The notes below the pieces were generated by a model, which was not told the origin of the DNA, searched no databases, and saw nothing but the letters and a program-made list of their open reading frames with translations. 14,803 bases of DNA from CAMCQY01 sp044370415 (GTDB lineage: Bacteria > Planctomycetota > Planctomycetia > Pirellulales > UBA1268), in NCBI GenBank assembly GCA_044370415.1, contig JBILVO010000105.1:1-14803 (forward strand). The letters are read 5' to 3'. The translations under genes and the position numbers were made by a program. How positions within the stretch are numbered: position 1 is the first letter of the stretch; every line of letters begins with the position of its first letter. Shown piece by piece: positions 6,828 to 14,803 of this stretch.

Positions 6828-7340
6828 TCAGGACACGTGCGGCTCTGCTGCGTTCCCGCCCCGCCCGGCGGCGGCCCGTCCCGACCGGGCGACGAGCTGC
6901 CGATGCTTCTCGTGGGTCTCCAGGTCGAAGCCGCCGAAGTGGGCCGTGATGCCGTCGCCGCGGTAGCGGGAGCCGCACCGGTAGCAGCTCAGGCAGTCCG
7001 GCGTCAGGAAGAAGAGGACGACGTCGAGCAGCGCCGACCCGAACAGGATGGCGAACGTCGCCACGAGCTCGCGGTTGGCCCAGGCCACGCAGCTGGCCGC
7101 GAGCCCGACCACGACGATCGCCAGCCCGACCCGCTGCGGGAAATCCTTGCGGACGAACAGCTCGACGCTCGGGCAGACCAGGCAGCGCAGCAGCCGTCGA
7201 CTCCCCGGCTCGCCGCCGATCGACCCGGCGGGAATCGGCACGGCGGCCTGGCACCGTGGGCACTCGAGCGTGTCCGCCGACTCGACGTGGTCGAGCGTCG
7301 TCGTGCCGTGACAGGACGGACAGGCGTAGGTGATGCGCAT
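6828..7340 (-). CDS. Zinc-ribbon protein with a transmembrane hairpin, function unknown
   Basis: This 170-residue protein has an N-terminal zinc-ribbon-like half with CPSC (C7/C10) and CPRC (C27/C30), a third pair C53/C56, two adjacent membrane segments at about 71-88 and 93-112, and then CLSCYRC (C116, C119, C122). If the two segments form a hairpin, the C53/C56 pair and the C119/C122 pair lie on the same side and could complete a second metal site (inference). The C-terminal 50 residues are polar and Ala/Gly-rich. I recall similar unnamed proteins from planctomycetes but cannot name a family. The ATG at 7340 has no clear ribosome-binding site; the FAD oxidoreductase follows after about 43 nt, so the two are probably cotranscribed. 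Confidence 0.75.
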   Translation of the reverse strand: MRITYACPSCHGTTTLDHVESADTLECPRCQAAVPIPAGSIGGEPGSRRLLRCLVCPSVELFVRKDFPQRVGLAIVVVGLAASCVAWANRELVATFAILFGSALLDVVLFFLTPDCLSCYRCGSRYRGDGITAHFGGFDLETHEKHRQLVARSGRAAAGRGGNAAEPHVS

Positions 7341-7413
7341 CGGGCGTGGTCTCTTGGGGGGCGGCAGTCGCGATCGCGGTGAGGGTGCCGGGCCGCCTGG
7401 GGGGGCGAGTGCT

Positions 7414-8190
7414 TCAGGCCGGCGCGGTCAGGAGCTGGGCCGTGAGTTCGCCGAGGATCGCAGCCAGGCACGCCACGTATAGGATACCCGTGGCGCTCTG
7501 GGTGTTGGGGATTTCGAGCGTCTTGCGGGCCAGCCACAGGAGCACCGGCAGGCCCACGAGGCCCGCGAGCCAGCGGAGCCAGAGCAGTGCGATGGTCGTC
7601 TGGCCGACGGCCGCGGCGGAGATCGGCGCCGCGGCGACCAGTGCCGCGGGCGAGAGCGGGTGGCCCGGCTGCAGGGCCGCCAGCGAGAGCGTGGCCGCCA
7701 GCTGCACGGCCCAGGCCACGAGCGCCACATCGATCATCCGCCGGAGCACGTCCACCCGCATGCCCGGCGCGTTGAGGTACCAGTGCCCCAGCAGCATGGC
7801 GTGCACGGTCAGCCCTGTCACGAGGCCCGAGAGCAGCGCGGCGGCGGTGGTGCCTGCAGCGGCCGTCCAGCCCGCCCCGGCATGCACCAGCGCCGTGGCC
7901 GCCGCCATGAGGATCGCGGTCGCGGCGCAGAAGGCCCGGCCCGCCGGCACCCGCTCCGCGAACCACGCGATGCTGCCGAGCCATGCCGTCACGGCCGCCG
8001 CGGCCGGCAGCGGCCAGGCCACCGTCGGCGGCATCCGGCCCGCCAGCAGCGCGGCGAACGTGGCCAGGCCGAGCACCACGAGCAGGTTGACGCGGAAGAA
8101 GCCCGCGGGCACGAGTGCCGCGGGCGTGATCACGAGCGCCGCCGAGAGCCCCCAGCCGAACCGGCACAGGAAGTCGACGAGCAGCCTCAT
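7414..8190 (-). CDS. Polytopic membrane protein, function unknown
   Basis: This 258-residue protein is very hydrophobic, with roughly seven or eight predicted membrane segments by eye (about 11-30, 35-52, 60-78, 86-103, 112-133, 152-172, 183-205 and 207-221, with a further hydrophobic stretch at 235-254). Possible conserved elements are HAMLLGHWYLN (130-140), with two histidines six residues apart near a membrane segment, and NTQSATGILYVA (229-240). I do not recognise the family; the histidines could suggest a cofactor or ion site, but that is speculation. The ATG at 8190 has GGAGG 7 nt upstream. It sits 31 nt after folE and 73 nt before the zinc-ribbon gene, consistent with one operon. Confidence 0.75.
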   Translation of the reverse strand: MRLLVDFLCRFGWGLSAALVITPAALVPAGFFRVNLLVVLGLATFAALLAGRMPPTVAWPLPAAAAVTAWLGSIAWFAERVPAGRAFCAATAILMAAATALVHAGAGWTAAAGTTAAALLSGLVTGLTVHAMLLGHWYLNAPGMRVDVLRRMIDVALVAWAVQLAATLSLAALQPGHPLSPAALVAAAPISAAAVGQTTIALLWLRWLAGLVGLPVLLWLARKTLEIPNTQSATGILYVACLAAILGELTAQLLTAPA

Positions 8191-8221
8191 CCGCCGGCCT
8201 CCGCCGGGGCTCTGCCGCCCG

Positions 8222-8872
8222 TCATCGCGACCGGCCCCCGTAGATGAGCGACATCACCTCGGCCCGGCTGGAGACGTTCGACCGGAAGATCCCCTTCATA
8301 GCCGACGTGACGCAGACGCTGCCCGGCTTGCGGACGCCGCGGATCGTCATGCAGGTGTGCGATGCCTCCACCACGACGGCCACGCCCTTGGCGCCGAGAT
8401 CGTGCACGAGCAGGTCGGCGATCTGTTCGGTCATCCGCTCCTGCACCTGCGGACGGTGCGACAGCACCTCGACCACGCGGGCCAGCTTGCTCAGTCCGAG
8501 CACGCGGCCGTCCGGGAGGTAGCCGATGTGCGCATGCCCCATGAAGGGCAAAAGGTGGTGCTCGCAGACGCTGTTGAAGGCGATGTCGCGGACGAGCACG
8601 ATCTCGTCGTACTTCTCCGTGAACGCCTGGCGGAGGTGCGTCCGCGGGTCGGCGTGCAGCCCGCCGAACATCTCGGCGTACATGCGGGCCACGCGGGCCG
8701 GCGTTTCGAGGAGCCCCTCGCGATCGGGATCCTCGCCGACCGCCAGGAGAATCTCCCGCACGGCCCGTTCGATGCGGGCGTGGTCGACGGGGTGGGAAGC
8801 GGTCGTTGCGACTCCGGCTTCGCAGCCGGCATCGCAGGAGACGTCGCTGGAGATGGGCACCGAGGTCTTCAT
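8222..8872 (-). CDS. folE: GTP cyclohydrolase I (FolE)
   Basis: This 216-residue enzyme would convert GTP to 7,8-dihydroneopterin triphosphate, the entry to folate or pterin/queuosine-type pathways. Family signatures are EGLLETPARVARMY (52-65), SVCEHHLLPFMGHAHIGY (101-118), GLSKLARVV (126-134), RPQVQERMTEQIAD (140-153) and SHTCMTIRG (171-179). The zinc ligands correspond to C103, H106 and C174. The first 28 residues are non-conserved and typical of a variable N-terminus. The ATG at 8872 lies 71 nt after the LON-domain gene. It shares the long minus-strand row with moaA, which also starts from GTP, although the two pathways differ. The call is firm. Confidence 0.97.
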   Translation of the reverse strand: MKTSVPISSDVSCDAGCEAGVATTASHPVDHARIERAVREILLAVGEDPDREGLLETPARVARMYAEMFGGLHADPRTHLRQAFTEKYDEIVLVRDIAFNSVCEHHLLPFMGHAHIGYLPDGRVLGLSKLARVVEVLSHRPQVQERMTEQIADLLVHDLGAKGVAVVVEASHTCMTIRGVRKPGSVCVTSAMKGIFRSNVSSRAEVMSLIYGGRSR

Positions 8873-8943
8873 GGTACGAGTCTACCAGACGCCCGAACGC
8901 GATGGGCGCGGCGGCCCGCACCGCACCGCCCGGAGGCGGCGGG

Positions 8944-9636
8944 TCAGTTGCGGCTGAACTCGGGAGGAAACGGCCGTCCACCTCCCCCCGGGCCGCGGCC
9001 CGCCATCACCTCGAGCAGCAGTCGCGTGCGCAGGACCACGTCGCTCTCCGCCAGCAGTCGCACCTTGGCGTCGAGATCGATGTCGAGCGTGTAGGCGACG
9101 ATGTCGGTCAGCATCCCGAGCGTGATCTGGCTGCCGAGGAGCTGGTCGAGCTGCTCGTACGCCTGCGGAATCTTCGGCAGCGCCGCCTTGAAGGCCGCCA
9201 GGAGCCGCTGCTGCAACGCCGTGGCCGTGGTCGGCTCGGCCTCGTCGGGCTCGCGGTCCTCGAGGATCTCCGCCTCGATCTCGCGGAAGAGCTTCTTCGG
9301 CGGGAGTTCACGGATCAGCCGCAGCCTGCGGACGCCCAGCAGCAGAACGTTGTAGGTGCCCTGCGGCGTCCGCTGGTGGGTGGCGACCCGGCAGAGGCAG
9401 GCGGTCGACCGCAGACGGGGCCTTTCCTCCTGCTGCTTCTCCCAGCCGGGGGCGAGCACGCCGAGCGCGATCAACCGGTCGTCCTCGACCGCCTCCTCGA
9501 ACAGCGCCCGGTACCGGGGCTCGAAGATGTGCAGCGCCTGCATCACGTGCGGAAACATCACGACGTTCGGCAGCGGGAAGACCCGCGCGATGCCGGAGAA
9601 CTGGTCGGGCGAGAATGCCAGCGGTTCGTCGGCCAT
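8944..9636 (-). CDS. LON substrate-binding-domain protein
   Basis: This 230-residue protein consists of a stand-alone Lon N-terminal (substrate-binding, Pfam PF02190) domain without the ATPase or protease parts. The signature is VFPLPNVVMFPHVMQALHIF at 19-38, followed by EPRYR, then the beta-rich middle with GTYNVLLLGVRRLRL (about 92-107) and a helical C-terminal half. Such free LON-domain proteins are widespread and poorly understood; roles in proteostasis or peptide binding are guesses. The Gly/Pro-rich tail (about 213-226) looks disordered. The ATG at 9636 has no strong ribosome-binding site; DUF309 ends 42 nt upstream. Confidence 0.9.
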   Translation of the reverse strand: MADEPLAFSPDQFSGIARVFPLPNVVMFPHVMQALHIFEPRYRALFEEAVEDDRLIALGVLAPGWEKQQEERPRLRSTACLCRVATHQRTPQGTYNVLLLGVRRLRLIRELPPKKLFREIEAEILEDREPDEAEPTTATALQQRLLAAFKAALPKIPQAYEQLDQLLGSQITLGMLTDIVAYTLDIDLDAKVRLLAESDVVLRTRLLLEVMAGRGPGGGGRPFPPEFSRN

Positions 9637-9678
9637 GGAACGCGGAGTGCGGAATGGAGGTGGCGCCGGTGCGGGCCT

Positions 9679-10113
9679 TCAGGCGGCGTGAGGCGACGGC
9701 GGCGGGTCGAGGTGGATCTCGGGAAGCAGATCGGGGTCGAGTGTGATCGAGGGGTATTCCTCGGTGCTGGCGGCGACCTCGGCGAGGCAGGTGTCGAAGG
9801 AGGCGAGGAAGCCGGTCACGTCGAGGCCGAGATGCCGGGGAGCGTAGGGGTCGAGGTAGCCGTGAACGCTGCCGTGGAGCTTCCGGGCCCCGCGGATGTT
9901 GCCGTTGCCGAAATGATAGAGGGCCACGGCGGCCTGGATGAGCCCCTGATAGAACTTCCGCGACGGGCCGCGGTACTCCGTCCAGAGATCCTCCCAGACC
10001 TCGTGGCTCTCGAAGTAGTCGCACTCGTTGAACTTCTCGATGCCGAGCAGGTAGCGTGGGTCGTAGACTCCGTGTTCCTGCTGTCCCTGGTCATCGTGTC
10101 CCTGATCCGACAT
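9679..10113 (-). CDS. DUF309 family protein
   Basis: This 144-residue helical protein matches the DUF309 pattern: FNECDYFESHEVWEDLW (28-44) and FYQGLIQAAVALYHFGNGN (54-72), followed by RGARKLH. The family's conserved His/Glu/Trp residues in the first helix are present (H37, E38, W40, E41). Its biochemical role is not established; members are small all-alpha proteins. The start chosen is the ATG at 10113, with GGAG 6 nt upstream; the open frame runs further upstream but into the divergent nth region. It is the first gene of the long minus-strand row, 41 nt from the divergent nth start. Confidence 0.87.
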   Translation of the reverse strand: MSDQGHDDQGQQEHGVYDPRYLLGIEKFNECDYFESHEVWEDLWTEYRGPSRKFYQGLIQAAVALYHFGNGNIRGARKLHGSVHGYLDPYAPRHLGLDVTGFLASFDTCLAEVAASTEEYPSITLDPDLLPEIHLDPPPSPHAA

Positions 10114-10154
10114 GGCAGGCTCCGGGCGGCGGCGGAAGGGAGCGGGATGGACCG

Positions 10155-10955
10155 ATGACGACACCACGCAGACGGCCGGTGCGGCCCGGAGCGGTGGTTC
10201 CCCGGGCGGATCGGCCCGGCCCACGCCCGAATGGTAGCAGGCGGGGCGGGACGCGGGGGGAGGCCGCCGGCACCAAGGCAGAGGGTAAGGCCGGCAGGCA
10301 GGCGGGCACGGAGGCCGGCAAGGCGGTGGCCCGCAGGCTGGCCCGCCTCTACCCCCACGCACACTGCTCGCTCGACTTCGGCAGCCCGTTCGAGCTGCTC
10401 GTGGCCACGATTCTTTCCGCCCAGTGCACCGACAAGCGGGTGAACGCCGTGACCGGCGGCCTGTTCAGCCACTGGCCGACCGCCGCCGCCCTCGCCGCGG
10501 CGCCGGCGGGGGACCTCGAGACGGTGATCCGGTCGACGGGCTTCTTCCGGGCCAAGGCCCGCAGCATCCGCGGCTGCTGCCAGGGGCTTGTGGAGCGGCA
10601 CAGCGGAGAGGTGCCGCGGAGCCTCGACGACCTCGTGCGGCTGCCGGGCGTCGGCCGCAAGACCGCCAACGTCGTCCTCGGGAGCGCATTCGGCCAAGCG
10701 GCGGGCGTCGTCGTCGACACGCACGTGGGCCGGATCTCCCGGCGGCTGGGGCTGACGCGGCAGACCGATCCCGTTCGCGTGGAGCGGGATCTGATGGCCG
10801 CGCTGCCGCGGCGGCACTGGATCGCCTTCAGCCATCGGCTCATCGAGCACGGCCGCACGGTCTGCACCGCGAGGCGGCCGCGGTGCGAGGCGTGTCCGCT
10901 GGCCGATCTGTGCCCCCGCGTCGGCGTCAGGCTCCCGACCCGCCGCCCGGGCTGA
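10155..10955 (+). CDS. nth: Endonuclease III (Nth), base-excision-repair DNA glycosylase/AP lyase
   Basis: This 266-residue enzyme removes oxidised pyrimidines and nicks abasic sites. Core motifs: ILSAQCTDKRVN (86-97), the helix-hairpin-helix LPGVGRKTANVVL (163-175) with catalytic K169, and VDTHVGR with catalytic D188. The C-terminal 4Fe-4S ligands C237, C244, C247 and C253 have the family C-x6-C-x2-C-x5-C spacing. The first 55 or so residues are basic, low-complexity and outside the fold, making it longer than E. coli Nth (211). An in-frame GTG at 10326 with an upstream GGAGG (11 nt spacing) would give 209 residues and leave about 210 bp for divergent promoters, so the start is uncertain. 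The function call is firm. Confidence 0.95.
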   Translation: MTTPRRRPVRPGAVVPRADRPGPRPNGSRRGGTRGEAAGTKAEGKAGRQAGTEAGKAVARRLARLYPHAHCSLDFGSPFELLVATILSAQCTDKRVNAVTGGLFSHWPTAAALAAAPAGDLETVIRSTGFFRAKARSIRGCCQGLVERHSGEVPRSLDDLVRLPGVGRKTANVVLGSAFGQAAGVVVDTHVGRISRRLGLTRQTDPVRVERDLMAALPRRHWIAFSHRLIEHGRTVCTARRPRCEACPLADLCPRVGVRLPTRRPG

Positions 10956-11004
10956 ATTCGGCGACGAAAATCCAGGGGTCATGGGCGTCCCGTACGCGAC
11001 AGCA

Positions 11005-11010
11005 TACAAT
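11005..11010 (+). promoter_or_regulatory. Possible -10 promoter element upstream of dcd
   Basis: TACAAT, embedded in an AT-richer patch (GCATACAATCC), matches the bacterial -10 consensus in five of six positions and lies about 50 bp before the dcd ATG. No convincing -35 hexamer is found 16-18 bp upstream. The 105-bp gap after nth makes an independent dcd promoter plausible. Confidence 0.35.
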
Positions 11011-11060
11011 CCGCCTCCAGCGGCGACGGTCCCGTTCGCGTCTGCAAAAGGGGCACCAGC

Positions 11061-11690
11061 ATGATCCTCTCCGGCAATGAGATCAGGCAGCAGCTCGGCC
11101 GCAACATCCTCATCGATCCTTTCGACGAGAGCCGGCTCAACCCCAACAGCTACAACCTCTCGCTGCACGACGAACTGCTCGTCTACGAGGAGGTCGTGCT
11201 CGACATGCGGAAGAGCAACCGCACGGAGCGGATCCGCATCCCGGACGACGGGCTCGTGCTCACGCCCAACCAGCTCTACCTCGGCCGCACCGTGGAGCGG
11301 ACGGAGACGCACAACCTCGTGCCGATGATCGAGGGCCGCAGCTCGATCGGCCGGCTCGGCCTCTTCGTCCACGTCACCGCGGGCTTCGGCGACGTCGGTT
11401 TCTGCGGCTACTGGACGCTGGAGATGTTCGCCGTGCAGCCGGTGAAGATCTATCCCGGCGTGCCGATCTGCCAGATCTTCTTCCACCAGATCGCCGGTGA
11501 CATCACGGAGTATTCCAGCGACAAGTACCAGCACAACCGCGACATCCAGCCGAGCATGCTCTTCCGCGAGTTTGGCGGCGCGAGCGACCCCGATCAGCAA
11601 CTGCACCTCGAATTCGCCAACGACCGCCACGGCGCGGCCGCGCCGGTGGGCCGGCCCGGCCGACCGGTGACTGGCGTGGCGGCACGGTGA
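11061..11690 (+). CDS. dcd: dCTP deaminase (possibly bifunctional DCD/DUT)
   Basis: This 209-residue trimeric-fold enzyme would deaminate dCTP to dUTP for dTTP synthesis. Family signatures are NPNSYNLSL (27-35), EGRSSIGRLGLFVHVTAG (91-108), and GFCGYWTLEM with catalytic E121 (113-122). KYQ at 155-157 and QPS at 163-165 are C-terminal family hallmarks. After HVTA the sequence reads GF, not HR as in mono-functional E. coli Dcd; GF at this place resembles actinobacterial bifunctional enzymes that also hydrolyse dUTP (recalled, so inference). The last 35 or so residues form an Ala/Gly/Pro/Arg-rich tail. The ATG at 11061 is preceded by a weak GGGG run. A 66-residue membrane protein follows after 7 nt. 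Confidence 0.93.
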   Translation: MILSGNEIRQQLGRNILIDPFDESRLNPNSYNLSLHDELLVYEEVVLDMRKSNRTERIRIPDDGLVLTPNQLYLGRTVERTETHNLVPMIEGRSSIGRLGLFVHVTAGFGDVGFCGYWTLEMFAVQPVKIYPGVPICQIFFHQIAGDITEYSSDKYQHNRDIQPSMLFREFGGASDPDQQLHLEFANDRHGAAAPVGRPGRPVTGVAAR

Positions 11691-11697
11691 GGCGACG

Positions 11698-11898
11698 ATG
11701 GCGGGCAAGATCCTCGGCTGGGTGTGCGTCGGCTCCGCGCTGCTGTTCGCGGTGATCTGGGAGGTGCTGCTCTTCAGCCGCTACGTGCCTCCCGCCGACC
11801 CCGGTCAGCGGTTCTGGCTCTTGGTGGCGCTGTGCAGCCCGATCGGATTGACGTTGCTGTGCGGCCCGCCACTGCTGATATTGAATCCGTTCAAGTGA
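11698..11898 (+). CDS. Small two-segment membrane protein, function unknown
   Basis: This 66-residue reading frame encodes two hydrophobic segments at about 5-26 and 40-62, joined by a short polar loop (SRYVPPADPGQR). It begins 7 nt after dcd with GAGG 6 nt before the ATG, the spacing expected of a cotranscribed gene. A lysine near the N-terminus and the final NPFK suggest both ends are cytoplasmic. I know no family for it. The hydrophobic composition and ribosome-binding site support a real gene, but its length leaves doubt. Confidence 0.6.
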   Translation: MAGKILGWVCVGSALLFAVIWEVLLFSRYVPPADPGQRFWLLVALCSPIGLTLLCGPPLLILNPFK

Positions 11899-11903
11899 CG
11901 GCA

Positions 11904-11936
11904 CGCCCGCGGTTCCGGTGAACCGTGGTGCGGGCG
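11904..11936 (+). other. Stem-loop in the aspS leader
   Basis: CGCCCGC (11904-11910) pairs with GCGGGCG (11930-11936), and GGTTC (11911-11915) with GAACC (11920-11924) around the loop CGGT, with a 5-base bulge on the right side. It begins five bases after the small membrane-protein stop and 106 bp before the chosen aspS start. There is no U-run directly after it. It could be a processing or attenuation structure, or just GC-rich sequence. Confidence 0.4.
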
Positions 11937-12041
11937 GGCGGCGGTCATGCCGGCCGGTGCCGTGCGGAGCGGCCGCCAGCCGCCTGCGGCGGGCCGGATC
12001 CGGATCGTTTCGAGGTCGTCTTTTTGCGAAAGGTCGGTTCA

Positions 12042-13836
<1,795 letters not shown>

Positions 13837-13838
<2 letters not shown>

Positions 13839-13874
13839 TCGATCCGGCATCGCCGAAAGCGATGCCCGTCGATC
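13837..13874 (+). terminator. Stem-loop at the aspS 3' end, possible terminator
   Basis: GATCGA and TCGATC (6 bp) enclose GGCATCGC and GCGATGCC (8 bp), with a small internal loop (TCC/CG) and a CGAAA loop. It starts on the last two bases of the aspS stop codon. No U-run follows, so it is not a canonical intrinsic terminator; a 3'-end stabilising structure or Rho-linked end is possible. Confidence 0.4.
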
Positions 13875-13950
13875 GAGGCAACGCCAGCCGTATCGCATCC
13901 GCGAGGCCTTGTCTCCGATCGACCGAGTCGGCCGGTATCAGGAAACGCAG

Positions 13951-13977
13951 GCCATGGATGGCTTTTTCGACGTGAAG
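13951..13977 (+). repeat. Degenerate relative of the 44-bp palindromic element
   Basis: GCCATGGATGGCTTTTTC, then GACGTGAAG, follows the right half of the 154-197 element with three substitutions and one lost base. The left, A-rich arm is missing, so it no longer folds like the full copies. It sits just upstream of tRNA-Val (13981). The match suggests a dispersed family, here an eroded copy. Confidence 0.6.
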
Positions 13978-13980
13978 ACA

Positions 13981-14054
13981 GGGCGACTAGCTCAATTGGT
14001 CAGAGCACCTCGTTTACACCGAGGGGGTTGGGGGTTCGAGTCCCTCGTCGCCCA
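13981..14054 (+). tRNA. tRNA-Val (anticodon UAC)
   Basis: This 74-nt cloverleaf is complete. The acceptor stem pairs GGGCGAC with GTCGCCC; the D stem pairs GCTC with GAGC; the anticodon stem pairs CCTCG with CGAGG around loop TTTACAC, giving anticodon TAC (14015-14017), which reads GUA and other valine codons. The T-arm is GGGGG-TTCGAGT-CCCTC with one G-U pair. The discriminator is A and no 3' CCA is encoded. A degenerate palindromic repeat lies just upstream, and no aspS read-through signal is evident. Confidence 0.97.
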
Positions 14055-14135
14055 GTACGCAGCGGTCGCAGGATTTCGCCCGCCCGATCCCGAGGCGAGC
14101 GTCGGCAGCCGGCCATGCTCTCCCGATGCCTGCGT

Positions 14136-14744
14136 TCACATGCCGTAGGGGAAGTCCGCGTGCTCGGTCAGGCCGCTCGAGCGAATCGGGGCGAGAGCCT
14201 TGGCGTATGCGAGCAGGATCCGGTCGGCGAACTCGATCCGCCGGCGGAGCCAAGCGTCGCGGTCGCTCGCGGGTGTTTCCCCAACGAGCACATCGGCCAC
14301 GTCGTGCACGAGCACGTGCTCCGGGATGTACACCAGACGGCTGTTCTTGTAGCCGCTGGTGCGCAGCTCATTCACGGGATAGCTCCCGCCCCTCGATGCC
14401 GACACGGCGACGATCAGGGCCGGCTTGTGGCCGACCTCCTTCGGGCCGGCGAACAGGAGCAGGTTCTTGAGTCCCGGGGGCACCATTCCGGCCCATTCCG
14501 GCGAGATGATCACGAACCCGTCGGCCTTCCGCAGCCTGTCGCGGCACGGCTTCCAGAGGGATGCGAGCGCACTGTCTCCCTGCCACACGCTCTCGTCCCA
14601 CAGGGGCAGGGGATTTCCCGCCAGATCGATCATGTCGACGGTCACGCCCGGGTCGCTGCGAACCAAGTCCTTCGCGATGTACGCTCCCACCCTGCTGGAC
14701 TGGCTCTCCGTGCGGTGGCTGCCGACGATGATGGCGATGTGCAT
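14136..14744 (-). CDS. NAD(P)H-dependent FMN reductase-like flavoprotein
   Basis: This 202-residue flavodoxin-fold protein resembles NADPH-dependent FMN reductases (ArsH/WrbA/SsuE-like class, Pfam PF03358). It begins with the beta-strand and FMN-phosphate loop MHIAIIVGSHRTESQSSR (1-18), then SPEWAGMVPPGLKN (81-94) and SASRGGSYP (115-123), which fit the flavin-binding loops. Such enzymes reduce flavins or quinones, often in oxidative or redox stress; no substrate can be assigned here. It runs opposite to the upstream tRNA and aspS and is monocistronic within the window; no promoter is clearly visible in the 59 bases before the ATG at 14744. Confidence 0.87.
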   Translation of the reverse strand: MHIAIIVGSHRTESQSSRVGAYIAKDLVRSDPGVTVDMIDLAGNPLPLWDESVWQGDSALASLWKPCRDRLRKADGFVIISPEWAGMVPPGLKNLLLFAGPKEVGHKPALIVAVSASRGGSYPVNELRTSGYKNSRLVYIPEHVLVHDVADVLVGETPASDRDAWLRRRIEFADRILLAYAKALAPIRSSGLTEHADFPYGM

Positions 14745-14803
14745 GGTGGATTCTCGGGAGACCTGAATGCGAGGCTGGAACCGTACGCGGACCAGATGGC
14801 GGC

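Noticed and set aside
8873..8943. Separate promoter for folE (TAGACT near 8880)
   Set aside because: The -10-like hexamer lies within about 10 bases of the start codon and has no -35 partner, so it is more likely chance.

Overview
The window is very GC-rich (about 70% by eye) and densely packed with housekeeping genes. It looks like chromosomal DNA of a bacterium, most likely a planctomycete. That guess rests on recalled protein styles (a zinc-ribbon/membrane-hairpin protein, a DUF309 protein, a YkgJ-type cysteine-cluster protein and a small dcd-linked membrane protein) and is an inference, not a measured assignment. I see no transposase, integrase, phage gene, CRISPR array or rRNA.

Layout. 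Bases 1-197 hold a cluster of five consecutive stem-loops, including two 44-bp copies of one element 108 bp apart; the second copy abuts the stop codon of a YkgJ-type gene (198-623, minus). From 10113 down to 725 eleven minus-strand genes lie head to tail: DUF309 protein, LON substrate-binding-domain protein, folE, a polytopic membrane protein, a zinc-ribbon membrane protein, a 992-residue FAD/Fe-S oxidoreductase, moaD, moaE, moaA and a class-V aminotransferase/cysteine desulfurase, with the YkgJ gene about 100 bp further on. Spacing tightens along the row, and the last four genes overlap or nearly touch (gaps of 4 and 1 nt, then two ATGA overlaps). From 10155 four plus-strand genes follow, nth, dcd, a 66-residue membrane protein and aspS, then tRNA-Val(UAC). 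A minus-strand NAD(P)H-dependent FMN reductase-like gene (14136-14744) closes the window.

How the genes fit together. moaD, moaE and moaA supply the small sulfur carrier, the large molybdopterin-synthase subunit and the GTP-consuming first enzyme of molybdenum-cofactor synthesis. The cysteine desulfurase coupled to moaA is a plausible sulfur source for the MoaD thiocarboxylate. No moaC, moeB or moeA is in the window, so the pathway needs genes elsewhere. folE in the same row starts the other GTP-to-pterin route. nth and dcd concern DNA repair and nucleotide supply; aspS and tRNA-Val concern translation. The AspRS carries His31 and Gly83, residues reported for non-discriminating enzymes, which suggests tRNA-dependent Asn synthesis.

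I do not see a clear new multi-gene system. The most worthwhile leads are the palindrome cluster with a degenerate relative beside tRNA-Val, the MoaDEA-desulfurase unit in which Gly-Gly codons double as ribosome-binding sites, the AspRS specificity signature, a Dcd that resembles bifunctional DCD/DUT enzymes, and two uncharacterised membrane proteins. No stretch longer than about 200 bases lacks an annotated feature.
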